Both the position numbers and the translations under genes were made by a program. A stretch of DNA of 64,000 nucleotides from G965115915 sp965115915 (GTDB lineage: Bacteria > Pseudomonadota > Gammaproteobacteria > Eutrophobiales > Eutrophobiaceae): contig OZ220483.1 in the NCBI GenBank assembly GCA_965115915.1, positions 62,001 to 126,000 of the forward strand, read 5' to 3'. This document shows positions 52,813 to 61,155 of this stretch, piece after piece; the stretch's first letter is position 1; each line of letters starts with the position of its first letter. Below the pieces are notes generated by a model. The model saw only the letters and a list, made by a program, of their open reading frames with translations. It was not told where the DNA came from and did no database searches.

Positions 52813-53404
52813 GTTGCAGCAGTTGCCGCATCTCGGCCAGGGCCTGGCCACGGTGGCTCAGACGGTTCTTGTGCTCGGCGGACAGTTCGGCGGAGGTGCG
52901 GCCAAGCTCCGGCAGGTAGAAGATCGGGTCGTAGCCGAAGCCGCCGCTGCCACGTGGCTGTTCCAGCAGTCTGCCATGCCAGACGCCCTGGCTGATCAGT
53001 GGCACCGGGTCGGTGGCGTGGCGCACGAACACCAGTGCGCAGATGAATTGCGCCGAACGCCGGGCCGTTGGCACCGCGTCCATCGCCTGTATGAGTTGGC
53101 GCAGGTTTTCCGCATCGCTGGCCGTGGCCCCGGCGTAGCGCGCCGAGTGGATGCCCGGTGCCCCATTGAGCGCGTCCACGGCGATGCCGGAGTCGTCTGC
53201 CAGCGCGGCGCGACCGGTGTGCCGGGCCGCGTTGCGGGCCTTGATCAGCGCGTTCTCCACAAAGCTGAGTCCGCTTTCCTCGACTGGTGGCACCCCCAGC
53301 TCGTCCTGTGCCTGCAATGTGATCCCGGCGCCATTGAGCATCTGTCGAAACTCGCGCAGCTTGCCCGGATTGCTGCTTGCCAGCACGGTGGCTTCAGAGG
53401 GCAT
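52781..53404 (-). CDS. rdgB: non-canonical purine NTP pyrophosphatase (RdgB/HAM1)
   Basis: 207 residues from ATG 53404. ATVLASSNPGKLREFRQML, ESGLSFVENALIKARNAA, ALADDSGIAVDAL, GIHSARYAG and GSGGFGYDPIFYLPELGRTSAELS are all diagnostic. It hydrolyses dITP and XTP to keep them out of DNA. Lies 39 bases downstream of the rph stop. Confidence 0.97.
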   Translation of the reverse strand: MPSEATVLASSNPGKLREFRQMLNGAGITLQAQDELGVPPVEESGLSFVENALIKARNAARHTGRAALADDSGIAVDALNGAPGIHSARYAGATASDAENLRQLIQAMDAVPTARRSAQFICALVFVRHATDPVPLISQGVWHGRLLEQPRGSGGFGYDPIFYLPELGRTSAELSAEHKNRLSHRGQALAEMRQLLQRARVSQHAAD

Positions 53405-53443
53405 TGCCTGTTCCTCCGTGCGCTGGCCGTTCACGCCCCCTGT

Positions 53444-54163
53444 TCACGCACCGCGCAGCGCCTCTTCCTGCCTGCGCAGCAGTTCGGCGATGCCTTCCCG
53501 GGCCAGCGCGAGCATCGCCTGCATGTCCGTGTCGGCAAAGGGTCTTGCTTCGGCTGCCCCCTGTACCTCGATGAACAGGCCGTCGTTGTTCATCACCACA
53601 TTCATATCGGTTTCGGCGGCGGAGTCCTCGGCATAGTCCATGTCCAGCACCGCCTGCCCCTGGTAGATGCCGACCGAAACGGCGGCTACCAGCGACAACA
53701 AGGGGTCGTCGGTGAGCCGGCCGCCGCGTTGGTGCTTGCGCAGCGCGTCCACCATCGCGACACAGGCGCCGGTGATCGCCGCCGTGCGGGTACCGCCATC
53801 GGCCTGGATGACGTCACAGTCGAGGACCATGGTGTACTCGCCCAGTTTTGCCAACTGCATCACGGCACGCAGCGAACGTCCGATCAGGCGCTGGATCTCT
53901 ATTGTGCGTCCGCCCTGGTGTCCGCTGGCCGCCTCGCGGCGCATCCGTTTGTTGGTGGAATATGGCAACATGCCGTATTCGGCGGTAAGCCAGCCGCGGT
54001 TCTTGCCGCGCAGGAAACGCGGCACGCCGGGTTCCAGGCTGGCGTTGCACAGGACCTGGGTGCGCCCCAGGCTGATCAGTACCGAGCCATCGGCATGGCA
54101 GGTGTAGTGGCGCTGGATGCTGAGCTCGCGCAATTCATTGGGGGCACGTTGGCTGGGTCGCAT
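53444..54163 (-). CDS. rph: ribonuclease PH
   Basis: 239 residues from ATG 54163, the usual length. RPSQRAPNELRELSIQRHYTCHADGSVLISLGRTQVLCNASLE at the start and EYGMLPYSTNKRMRREA, GQHQGGRT-like SGHQGGRTIEIQRLIGRSLRA and CDVIQADGGTRTAAITGA are conserved. It trims tRNA 3' ends phosphorolytically. First gene of the rph-rdgB-hemW group, divergent from yicC as in many proteobacteria. Confidence 0.97.
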   Translation of the reverse strand: MRPSQRAPNELRELSIQRHYTCHADGSVLISLGRTQVLCNASLEPGVPRFLRGKNRGWLTAEYGMLPYSTNKRMRREAASGHQGGRTIEIQRLIGRSLRAVMQLAKLGEYTMVLDCDVIQADGGTRTAAITGACVAMVDALRKHQRGGRLTDDPLLSLVAAVSVGIYQGQAVLDMDYAEDSAAETDMNVVMNNDGLFIEVQGAAEARPFADTDMQAMLALAREGIAELLRRQEEALRGA

Positions 54164-54340
54164 GTCGGGTTCCTCTCGTTGGTACATTATGCGGGCACCG
54201 GGACGAAAAAAACAGCGGGCACCGTCTCGTGCCGCGGCTGGTGGTGGCGTGGGGCTTCCCTCCGGGGTGTGTATGTGCCAGCATGTCCCTGTGAACAGGT
54301 GGTCTTATTGGGGTGTGGTCTGGTCCGGGAGCCGCTCGCC

Positions 54341-55228
54341 GTGGTCCTGAGCATGACCGCCTTTGCCCGGGAGGCGAGCGAGGACGCGCTGGGCAGCACC
54401 AGTTGCGAGTTGCGCAGCATAAACTCGCGCTATCTGGATTTGCAGGTGCGCCTGCCGCGGGAGTTGCATTGTCTGGAGCCAGCCGTGCGCAGGCGTGTGG
54501 CGCAGGAGGTGCGGCGCGGCAAGGTCGAATGCGTTATCCATCACAGCCCGGCGCGGCCGGTGGAGGAGGACGCTGAGGCACTGGATGAGGCGGTGCTGGA
54601 AACCCTGTTTGCGCACTGCCGGACGCTCTACCGCAGGGCCGGGCAGCAGGGGCTGCCGTTTTCCGGGCTGGACGCGCTGACGCTGCTGCGTTGGCCTGGA
54701 TTGCTGCCGGAACACGAGTGCCGTATAGACGCGGACGCGCTGGCTGGCGTGGTGATGCAGGTGCTGGATCGGACGCTGCTTGCGTTGCGCGAGGCGCGCC
54801 GGCGCGAGGGAGCGGAGTTGCAGGCGGTGATCGGGCAGCGCGTGGCCGCCGCCCGCGGGGTCCTGGAACGGCTCCGGGCCGAGGCGCCGAAGTGTCTGCA
54901 ACTGGAGCGTGAAAGGTTGTCCCGGCGGGCGGAAGAGCTGTGCCTGAAACTGGATGCGACCCGGCTGGAGCAGGAACTGTTGTTGCTGGTGCAGAAGAGT
55001 GATATCGCCGAGGAGATGGACCGGGTGGCCGCACATCTGGAGGAGGTGGGGCGTATCCTGGAACACGAGGCGGTGGCCGGGAAGCGGCTGGATTTCATGC
55101 TGCAGGAGTTGTTCCGGGAGGCCAACACCATTGGCGCCAAAGCGGGCTGGCTGGACATCAGCATGCTGGCGGTGGAACTGAAGGTGCTGGTCGAGCAGAT
55201 GCGCGAGCAGGTGCAGAACATCGAGTAG
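54341..55228 (+). CDS. yicC: YicC-family endoribonuclease
   Basis: 295 residues from GTG 54341, so that the protein begins VLSMTAFAREASED like E. coli YicC (MIRSMTAYAR). The frame stays open far upstream across the antisense of rph and rdgB, but that part is not conserved. RSINSRYLDLQVRLP, RRGKVECVIHH, a long helical middle and the C-terminus LDFMLQELFREANTIGAKAG...VELKVLVEQMREQVQNIE are typical. YicC proteins are recently shown RNases. Divergent from rph. Confidence 0.94.
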   Translation: MVLSMTAFAREASEDALGSTSCELRSINSRYLDLQVRLPRELHCLEPAVRRRVAQEVRRGKVECVIHHSPARPVEEDAEALDEAVLETLFAHCRTLYRRAGQQGLPFSGLDALTLLRWPGLLPEHECRIDADALAGVVMQVLDRTLLALREARRREGAELQAVIGQRVAAARGVLERLRAEAPKCLQLERERLSRRAEELCLKLDATRLEQELLLLVQKSDIAEEMDRVAAHLEEVGRILEHEAVAGKRLDFMLQELFREANTIGAKAGWLDISMLAVELKVLVEQMREQVQNIE

Positions 55229-55306
55229 CTGAGCGCGAGGTCGCCGCGAGCGGGTGCCCCGGGCTCGGGTCCGCCGGCGGGGGTGTGTCCCCGGTGGGGT
55301 CAGGTA

Positions 55307-56170
55307 TCAGTTGCCGTTGCCGCGGTGGCTTTTCCGGGCGATCCGTCCGAGGATGCCCTTGACAATGATTTCGAGCGGTTTCCCTGCGCGGTAATCGGCC
55401 GGCGCCACGAAGTTGACGCGGTCATCCGAGATCAGCCGATGGATGTTTGAAAGGGCTTTCTGCTGAGTGAATTCCGGGTCGTATACCGCGATCGAGTGCC
55501 CGCCCTGATAATTCATCATCTTCATCGATGGGATGTCGGTCTCTCCGTCACCGATGAAGATCATCCGACTGAAAGGCAGCGGGCGTTCATGTTCGGGGAC
55601 ATAGTCATTGATTTTTTTGCTGTCCCAGTGGTTGTGTATCCCCTTGTTGATGCGGAACAGGTACTGTGTCTTGGTCGTGTAATTGATGCCGACGCCGGGC
55701 CATATGGCCTTGCCGTCCCGGTAGATGAACTTTGAGGCATACACTTTGGTGAAGACATCGCGGATCGGGCAGCCATCGATCATCTCTTCGATGCCCGACG
55801 AGATGACGTAGTGTTCCAGTGTCAGTTTCTCTTCGGCGGCATAGTCATTGATGCGTTCAAACCATGCACGCTCACCGTCCAGGCCGGGGAACAGTTCCGG
55901 TTTCTGTCCGCAATCCCGCAGCATGGCGGCCGTTACCGGGCGTCCGGCGCGGTCCGCCTTCTCGATCATCAGGCACATGTAGGTGAGGATGTTGTCGGTG
56001 TCGGAGGCTTTTGCAGTCGCGTTGACCTCGTTCCAGAAGTCTTGCGGGTTTTTGATCCCCATCTGGGGCAGGAATTTCCGTTCCTGCAGATTGCCGCGGG
56101 CCAGGGTGCCGTCAAAATCGTAGATTATGGCCGTGCGCGGGGTTGTGCGTGAGGGGTGGCGCTGGTTCAT
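55307..56170 (-). CDS. HAD-superfamily hydrolase
   Basis: 287 residues from ATG 56170. HAD motif I IIYDFDGTLARGN, motif II in HYVISSGIEEMIDG, and motif IV FIGDGETDIPSMKMM. The cap region between motifs I and II is helical and about 100 residues long, like HAD-IB phosphatases (phosphoserine phosphatase group). KFIYRDGKAIWPGVGINYTTKTQYLFRINKG is a distinctive middle block. Substrate unknown. Convergent with yicC, monocistronic. Confidence 0.82.
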   Translation of the reverse strand: MNQRHPSRTTPRTAIIYDFDGTLARGNLQERKFLPQMGIKNPQDFWNEVNATAKASDTDNILTYMCLMIEKADRAGRPVTAAMLRDCGQKPELFPGLDGERAWFERINDYAAEEKLTLEHYVISSGIEEMIDGCPIRDVFTKVYASKFIYRDGKAIWPGVGINYTTKTQYLFRINKGIHNHWDSKKINDYVPEHERPLPFSRMIFIGDGETDIPSMKMMNYQGGHSIAVYDPEFTQQKALSNIHRLISDDRVNFVAPADYRAGKPLEIIVKGILGRIARKSHRGNGN

Positions 56171-56247
56171 TGTCTCGGGTTTCGGGTTGGCAGGCTCACA
56201 TGCCGGTCGGCGCACGCGGTGCCATCGCCGCCGTGGTCCGACGGCCC

Positions 56248-56430
56248 GCCTGGCCCATAACATGCGGCTTGAGCCCGGAGATTATACGACAGGCCGTTCG
56301 AAACCGGGCACGGGCCCGCGGCCCGTCAGTTCGCCGCCCGCAAACCCGCAGGTCCGACAGGCATGCCCGTATGCCTGCGGCCGCGCCCGCCATCCGCCGT
56401 TCCGGGCCGGCCGCGCCGGAGGGGCGCTGT
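56248..56430 (+). repeat. flanking repeat A, left of the HepT/MntA module
   Basis: Shares long stretches with 57817-57970 (offset about 1569): GCCTGGCCC, GGAGATTATACGACAGGCCGTTCGAA, GGGCACGGG, CGCCCGCCATCCGCC and GCGCTGTGC. It also matches the 3' end of the AlbA-domain gene (CAGGCCGTTCGAGACCGGGCA at 59943-59963, 20 of 21; CGCCCGC.ATC.GCCGTT). So both flanks look like decayed copies of a gene end. It runs directly into the 99-bp repeats. Confidence 0.75.
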
Positions 56431-56793
56431 GCCGGATTTATTTGACGCTTATTTGACTGAGCGGGGCAGATGGTTGGCAGTTTGCGAGAAAAGTCGTTTG
56501 ATTACAGTAGGATATGGATTTAGGCGTATGGCCGATTTATTTGACGCTTATTTGACTGAGCGGGGGCGATGGCCGGCAGTTTGCGAGAAAAGTCGTTTGA
56601 TTACAGTAGGATATGGATTTAGGCGTATGGCCGATTTATTTGACGCTTATTTGACTGAGCGGGGGCGATGGCCGGCAGTTTGCGAGAAAAGTCGTTTGAT
56701 TACAGTAGGATATGGATTTAGGCGTATGGCCGATTTATTTGACGCTTATTTGACTGAGCGGGAAAGACGGATGGCAGTCAGCATGAAAAGCTG
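56431..56793 (+). repeat. 99-bp tandem repeats, three units plus a partial
   Basis: Units start at GCCGATTTA/GCCGGATTTA: 56431 (100 bp), 56531, 56630 and 56729 (partial). Units two and three are nearly identical. The period is 33 codons, so one plus-strand frame (from ATG 56528, and open from 56363, to TGA 56794) encodes a repeating MADLFDAYLTERGRWPAVCE... peptide. Without family likeness or a ribosome site this is listed as a repeat, not a gene. Related units occur at 57971-58100 and a fragment at 61081-61110. Confidence 0.88.
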
Positions 56794-56903
56794 AGCAAAT
56801 CCTGTCATGCACAGTCAATATCCAGCACGAGGCGATGCAGACGGGAAATGGCTTCGGGTGTTTTGGCTATGCAGCCGTACTAAAATAAGCAGGCGTTCGG
56901 GGT

Positions 56904-57260
56904 TCACGCCTCCGATCGCTCCAGCTCGGCAAGCAATGTCTGCACGACCCGCCGCAGTTCCGGTAGATCGTTTCGGGCATAGTCCCAGACATCCTCGGGC
57001 ATGACACTGTCGTAGCCATGGGCCAAGACGTTTCGGAAACCGATGATCCTGTGCAGATCGGGAATTCGTGTCGCATGTTCGGGGTGGCTTTTTTGCAGCC
57101 GGTTCAACGCTTCGCCGATAATCTCAAATTTCCGCTCGACCGCGGCCTGGGTTCGCCGGTCCTCAAGATAGGCGTTGCGCTCCATGCTGTCTGTGAAGCG
57201 CCTTATATCGGCGCCCGCCTGTTCGATATCCCACAACAGCACGCGAGGGTCACAGCGCAT
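56904..57260 (-). CDS. hepT: HepT-like HEPN ribonuclease toxin (DUF86)
   Basis: 118 residues from ATG 57260, overlapping mntA by 11 bases. WDIEQAGADIRRFTDSM and AAVERKFEIIGEALNRLQKSHPEHATRIPDLHRIIGFRNVLAHGYDSV are DUF86 blocks, with the catalytic Rx4H as R76-NVLA-H81 and the nearby Tyr (HGYD) that MntA AMPylates. HEPN toxins cut RNA. Order mntA then hepT is the usual one for this module. A longer upstream frame merges with mntA in another phase and is rejected. Confidence 0.9.
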   Translation of the reverse strand: MRCDPRVLLWDIEQAGADIRRFTDSMERNAYLEDRRTQAAVERKFEIIGEALNRLQKSHPEHATRIPDLHRIIGFRNVLAHGYDSVMPEDVWDYARNDLPELRRVVQTLLAELERSEA

Positions 57261-57561
57261 AGACAAGTTCACGGGATTTGTCGATAGCCGCACGCAGATA
57301 GGGATTACCGATCGCACGGATTTGGAGCAGGTCGACAGGACGGCCAAGCACGTCCTGCAGAGCCTCGGCGAGATCGAAATGCCGATGGAACGGTCGCAAG
57401 TTGCTGTCCGGGTCGAACTCGACCAGGAAGTCGGCGTCGCTTGTGGCGGGGTCGAAATCCGCCCCCCGCGCCGCCGAGCCGAATACCTCCAGACGTACCA
57501 CATCGTAGCGGCGACACAGTTCTGCCAGTTCGTTTTTCTTGTCAGCAATGGTGGCATGCAT
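57250..57561 (-). CDS. mntA: MntA-like minimal nucleotidyltransferase antitoxin
   Basis: 103 residues from ATG 57561. RLEVFGSAARGADFDPATSDADFLVEFD is the nucleotidyltransferase core (G28, S29, D42, D44). The spacing between GS and DxD is 12, two more than in the commonest GSx10DxD form. MntA antitoxins add AMP groups to HepT. The pair is bracketed by repeats A/B and 99-bp units on both sides. Confidence 0.9.
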   Translation of the reverse strand: MHATIADKKNELAELCRRYDVVRLEVFGSAARGADFDPATSDADFLVEFDPDSNLRPFHRHFDLAEALQDVLGRPVDLLQIRAIGNPYLRAAIDKSRELVYAL

Positions 57562-57816
57562 GATAGCCAATCCTCCCACGATAGATGGTAGACGATGTTC
57601 TTCCGCGGTATTATCTTAGCAACGTCTCTGCCAAGATGCCTTTCAACCGCTCGCACCCTGTTGTTAGTTCAGTTTCCGCGGCCTTCCAGTTCCGCGAACA
57701 GCGTTTCGGGCTGTCGATTGCCCTGGTTCCTGCGGCATGGCCGCCGGGTCAATGCCGGGTTCCGGCTGGCTGTGGCTTGCGTGTCTGATGGCATATCCGT
57801 TCGCCAGGCTTTGCTT

Positions 57817-57970
57817 GCCTGGCCCGTGACATACGGCCTGAGCCTGGAGATTATACGACAGGCCGTTCGAAGTCGGGCACGGGTCCTGGCCCGCAGGCCG
57901 TAGTTCGCAGCCTGCGGCCCCGCCCGCCATCCGCCCACCGTTCCGAGCCGCGCCTGGAGAGGTGCTGTGC
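57817..57970 (+). repeat. flanking repeat B, right of the HepT/MntA module
   Basis: Counterpart of 56248-56430 in the same orientation, shorter by small deletions. Direct repeats on both sides of a toxin-antitoxin pair could allow its loss by recombination or mark how it arrived. Confidence 0.75.
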
Positions 57971-58100
57971 GGATTTATTTTACGCTTATTGCAATGAGCA
58001 GTGGTGATGAATGGCAGTCAGCATGAAAAATTAAGTAATTACAATGGGATGGGGTTTCGGCCATATGCCGGATTTATTTTACGCTTATTGCAATGAGCGG
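57971..58100 (+). repeat. 99-bp-type repeat, one unit plus a partial
   Basis: Units begin GGATTTATTTTACGC at 57971 and 58070, again 99 bases apart, with TTATTGCAATGAGC replacing TTATTTGACTGAGC of the left array. The internal segment ATGGCAGTCAGCATGAAAA also occurs at 56770-56788. Reading frames are closed here. Confidence 0.75.
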
Positions 58101-58510
58101 GTCGACCAGGGGTGGTAGCGCCTGACAACGGCTATCCCGGTACAGGCTGCATGTGGAGAGGGCTGGGGCGTTGTCGGGAACGCGGTTTGCCCGACGGGTG
58201 AGCCACTGCAGAATGCCTTGCCGGGTGCACGGTGGCTGATGCCAACCTCAGGTTGCATGCATAGAATGCCGCGGCTCAATCCGGGCACCCGGTCAATCCC
58301 TCTGGGGCAGGATATAATCCCTTTTATGATTCTCGGACGCAAAGACATTGCGAACCTTGTCTTGCCCATGAGGCCGCCTGCATGCGTCAGTCGCTGCCTG
58401 GAATATCGCCGAGTGCTACTCGGCCCAGTGGCCACAGCATGGCCCGACATGGTGAAGCTCGGTGGTGTCCGAATTCGGGGAACAGACGCAACCGTGGAAG
58501 GAGCGGAAGT

Positions 58511-59992
58511 GTGACGACAACCACACCGCCGATCACGCCGGACAACTTTGAACTGTTGGTACGCGAACTCCTGCGTTTGCCGGGTGAGACGACATGGGTG
58601 GAGTTCAAGCGCGACAACATTAAGCCAGAAATCATCGGGAAGCTCATTTCTGGCCTGTCAAACGCGGCGACCCTGGAGGGGAAAGATGTTGGGTGGGTCC
58701 TGTGGGGGATCGAGAATGGGGAACGCCGGGTTGTAGGCACGTCGTTTGAACCATCGATAGTCCGGAAGGGCAACGAGGAACTGGAAAGCTGGCTGGTGCA
58801 GAGGCTTGCGCCCAGGATCGATATCCGATTCCACGTGGGGACTGTTGACGGCCACCGTATCGTCGCGCTGCGGATTCCGGCGGCGCAGTCCAGTCCGACA
58901 GCGTTCATGCACAAGAGGAAGATTCGGATTGGCTCTACCAATCGCACACTGCACGATGTGCCGGACAAGGAGAAGGCGCTGTGGCGGGCCTTTGACACCA
59001 CGTCCTTCGAACGACGCATTGCCTTGGCAGATGTGAGCACCGAAGATGTGCAGCACCTGCTGGATTGCTCTGCCTGCTTCGAACTTCAAGGGCTTCCCCT
59101 TCCGTCGCGTCCTGCCGAGGTGCTGAAGATGTTGCAGGCGGAAAGTTTCCTGTACAGGAACACCGTAGGGCGTTGGGACATCACGAACCTGGGCGCCATT
59201 CTCTTCGCGAGCGATCTCGCGGGGTTCCCGACGTTGGAGCGCAAGGCCATCCGTGTCGTGGTGTATCGAGGGCGCGATCGTGTCAGTACGCCATTACGCG
59301 AACGAACGGTGCGAAAGGGTTATGCCGTTGGGTTCAAGGACCTGATCGGATACGTGATGGACCTGCTTCCGAGTAACGAGGTGATCCGCGATGCGATTCG
59401 GCGGGATGTCCCGATATATCCGGACATCACTGTGCGTGAATTGATCGTGAATGCGCTTATCCACCAGGATTTCATGGTAACTGGTGCTGGACCGATGGTC
59501 GAGATATTCGAAGACCGGTTCGAGGTGACGAACCCCGGCAGGCCGTTGGGTGATATCGACCGGCTGCTCGATCAACCACCCAGGTCACGCAACCAAAGGC
59601 TCGCGGCCTTCATGCGTCGTATCGGCGGTTTTTGTGAGGAGCGGGGCAGTGGCGTGGACCGGATCGTCGAGGCGACCGAAATCCACCAGCTCCCGCCGCC
59701 CAGATGGGAGGCCTCGGGAGCGCATTCCCGCGCCTGTCTGTTTGCTCCCAAGCCACTGCGACAGATGGCTCGGAAGGAACGGATTCACGCGAGTTATCTG
59801 CACGCGAGTCTCCGGCATGTCACTGGGAGTGCGTTGACTAATGAATCCCTTCGCCAGCGTTTCGGGGTCGGTGAGAAGAACAGATCGCAGATTTCACGCT
59901 ATATAGGCGAGGCCGTGAAGGCTGGTCTCATCAGGCCGTTCGAGACCGGGCAGGCTCGCAAGAACGCCCGCTATCTGCCGTTTTGGGCCTGA
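58511..59992 (+). CDS. Schlafen AlbA-like DNA-binding protein with HATPase-type C-terminus
   Basis: 493 residues from GTG 58511, with an AAGGAGCGGAAG purine run just upstream. The N-terminal AlbA_2 domain has PGETTWVEFKRDN, ISGLSNAATLEGKDVGWVLWGIENG and HRIVALRIPAA. The C-terminal part has DITVRELIVNALIHQDFMVTGAGPMVEIFEDRFEVTNPGRP and RRIGGFCEERGSGVDRIVEA (HATPase_c_4), then a winged-helix-like tail (NESLRQRFGVGEKNRSQISRYIGEAVKAGLIRPF). These are usually annotated ATP-dependent transcriptional regulators or helicase-related proteins; many sit in defence regions. The 3' end resembles repeats A and B. Confidence 0.82.
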   Translation: MTTTTPPITPDNFELLVRELLRLPGETTWVEFKRDNIKPEIIGKLISGLSNAATLEGKDVGWVLWGIENGERRVVGTSFEPSIVRKGNEELESWLVQRLAPRIDIRFHVGTVDGHRIVALRIPAAQSSPTAFMHKRKIRIGSTNRTLHDVPDKEKALWRAFDTTSFERRIALADVSTEDVQHLLDCSACFELQGLPLPSRPAEVLKMLQAESFLYRNTVGRWDITNLGAILFASDLAGFPTLERKAIRVVVYRGRDRVSTPLRERTVRKGYAVGFKDLIGYVMDLLPSNEVIRDAIRRDVPIYPDITVRELIVNALIHQDFMVTGAGPMVEIFEDRFEVTNPGRPLGDIDRLLDQPPRSRNQRLAAFMRRIGGFCEERGSGVDRIVEATEIHQLPPPRWEASGAHSRACLFAPKPLRQMARKERIHASYLHASLRHVTGSALTNESLRQRFGVGEKNRSQISRYIGEAVKAGLIRPFETGQARKNARYLPFWA

Positions 59993-60177
59993 GAGCGCTG
60001 TGCCGACTTCACTTCCGAGGCGAGCGCGTCGAGCACCTGTTCCTGCGTTACGATAAAGATATGGGCACCGTTGGAACTCGCGGTGTGGGGCAAGGCGAAA
60101 CGACGGCGGAGCATGTTAACCTCGTGGCGTGAAAATGGGTACAGTCAGCAAAATCCGACGTAGGGGTTGACTCGATA

Positions 60178-60987
60178 ATGACCAAACGGAAGGAGAACGA
60201 GGACGAATGTCGTGCTCTGGAATGGTTGCGGCAGCAAGGCTATAGCGACATTCGACGACCTTGCAATGATCCGCCAGACTTCGTTGTAGATGGCGTCTAT
60301 GCGGTCGAAGCGACCCGGCTGAGCCAAAAGATCGTGGTCGGCGATAACAGGGAGATAAAAAGTGAAGAAGAATCACGGATACCGCTCACGCGTTGCATTA
60401 AGAAAGCCATCAGTCAGCTTGGTCCGCCCGCAAACGACGGGAGCAGTTGGGTTATAGCTTTTGAGTACGATGCCTCTGAACCTCTGCCAGCTACCGAAGA
60501 TATCACCAATCAAATTTTGGAGGCGTTAGCACCGCTATTGCAGCCATACAATATGAAAGTGATTTCCGACATGCATTCCAGGCACTTCAATTACAAAAGG
60601 CACGCCGTAGTGTCTCATTTGGGGTTTCCACATCTCTGTCTCGATTGCGGTATCTGTATCTACTTGACAAGGTCTGCCTATGAGCCTGCGAAGTTCATTA
60701 TGCCGTCTGTCTCGGACGGCGAAGGCTTAATCTTGGGAGAGGCACTGAACGCAAGTATCGAAAATAGAATTTTAGACAAAACCACGAAGGTTCGAAAACA
60801 AGGCAAAGTCGGGGAGTACAAGAGTTGGTGGCTGGTATTGGTGGACCATATTTGCCATATCCCGATGACGTTGCTTTCAGAGGGTGACTTATCGTTTGTC
60901 CAAGACTTGCATTTCGATTTTTGGTCCAGGGTTGTCGTTGTCAGTTCCCATCGAAATCTAGATTGGCACTACGAATTGCTATCTTGA
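60178..60987 (+). CDS. hypothetical protein, possible PD-(D/E)XK-type nuclease
   Basis: 269 residues. The N-terminus CRALEWLRQQGYSDIRRPCNDPPDFVVDGVYAVEATRLSQ has the shape of a nuclease core: a helix, then PPDFVV (acidic residue) and AVEATRL (Glu at the second position, without the usual Lys two residues later). The later sequence contains Cys pairs (HLCLDCGICIYL) that might bind metal. Base composition is more AT-rich than its neighbours, which suggests transfer. No family is recognised; a variant restriction-like protein is the best guess. Confidence 0.45.
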   Translation: MTKRKENEDECRALEWLRQQGYSDIRRPCNDPPDFVVDGVYAVEATRLSQKIVVGDNREIKSEEESRIPLTRCIKKAISQLGPPANDGSSWVIAFEYDASEPLPATEDITNQILEALAPLLQPYNMKVISDMHSRHFNYKRHAVVSHLGFPHLCLDCGICIYLTRSAYEPAKFIMPSVSDGEGLILGEALNASIENRILDKTTKVRKQGKVGEYKSWWLVLVDHICHIPMTLLSEGDLSFVQDLHFDFWSRVVVVSSHRNLDWHYELLS

Positions 60988-61080
60988 TGATTCAAACCCA
61001 TTGTGTTTAGGTCCAGTGTGTAGTCGGGCCGGATATGATTGTAGAAGTGCTGGTATTGGGCGAGGGTGGTGCTGGCGTCT

Positions 61081-61110
61081 TTAACGGTTATTGCAATGGG
61101 CGGTGGTGAT
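61081..61110 (+). repeat. fragment of the 99-bp repeat
   Basis: TTTAACGGTTATTGCAATGGGCGGTGGTGATG resembles TTTTACGCTTATTGCAATGAGCAGTGGTGATG at 57978-58009. It lies in the short gap upstream of the DnaQ-BRCT gene. Confidence 0.55.
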
Positions 61111-61155
61111 GAGAAGTAGACAGGCGATACAGGTGAGGCAAGGAGGTAGTTCAAC

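Larger units (their letters stand above)
57562..58510. other. long non-coding stretch with repeat B
   Basis: 949 bases between mntA and the AlbA-domain gene. 57817-58100 is repeat B plus two 99-bp-type units (listed separately). The remaining parts (57562-57816 and 58101-58510) hold no frame with recognisable family features. A GCATATCCGTTCGCCAGGCTTTGCTTGCCTGGC region near 57791-57823 can form a hairpin (CCAGGC...GCCTGG). Confidence 0.55.

Noticed and set aside
52676..54340. Plus-strand open frame extending yicC 550 codons upstream
   Set aside because: It is antisense to hemW, rdgB and rph, which have clear motifs; the YicC family begins at the SMTA-like segment.
56431..56793. CRISPR-like array
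   Set aside because: Repeats are 99 bp and directly joined with no unique spacers; no cas genes are nearby.
56363..56794. A 143-codon frame with a 33-residue internal repeat
   Set aside because: Open only because the 99-bp unit is a multiple of three; no ribosome site or domain seen. Kept as a repeat and flagged in the findings rather than called a gene.
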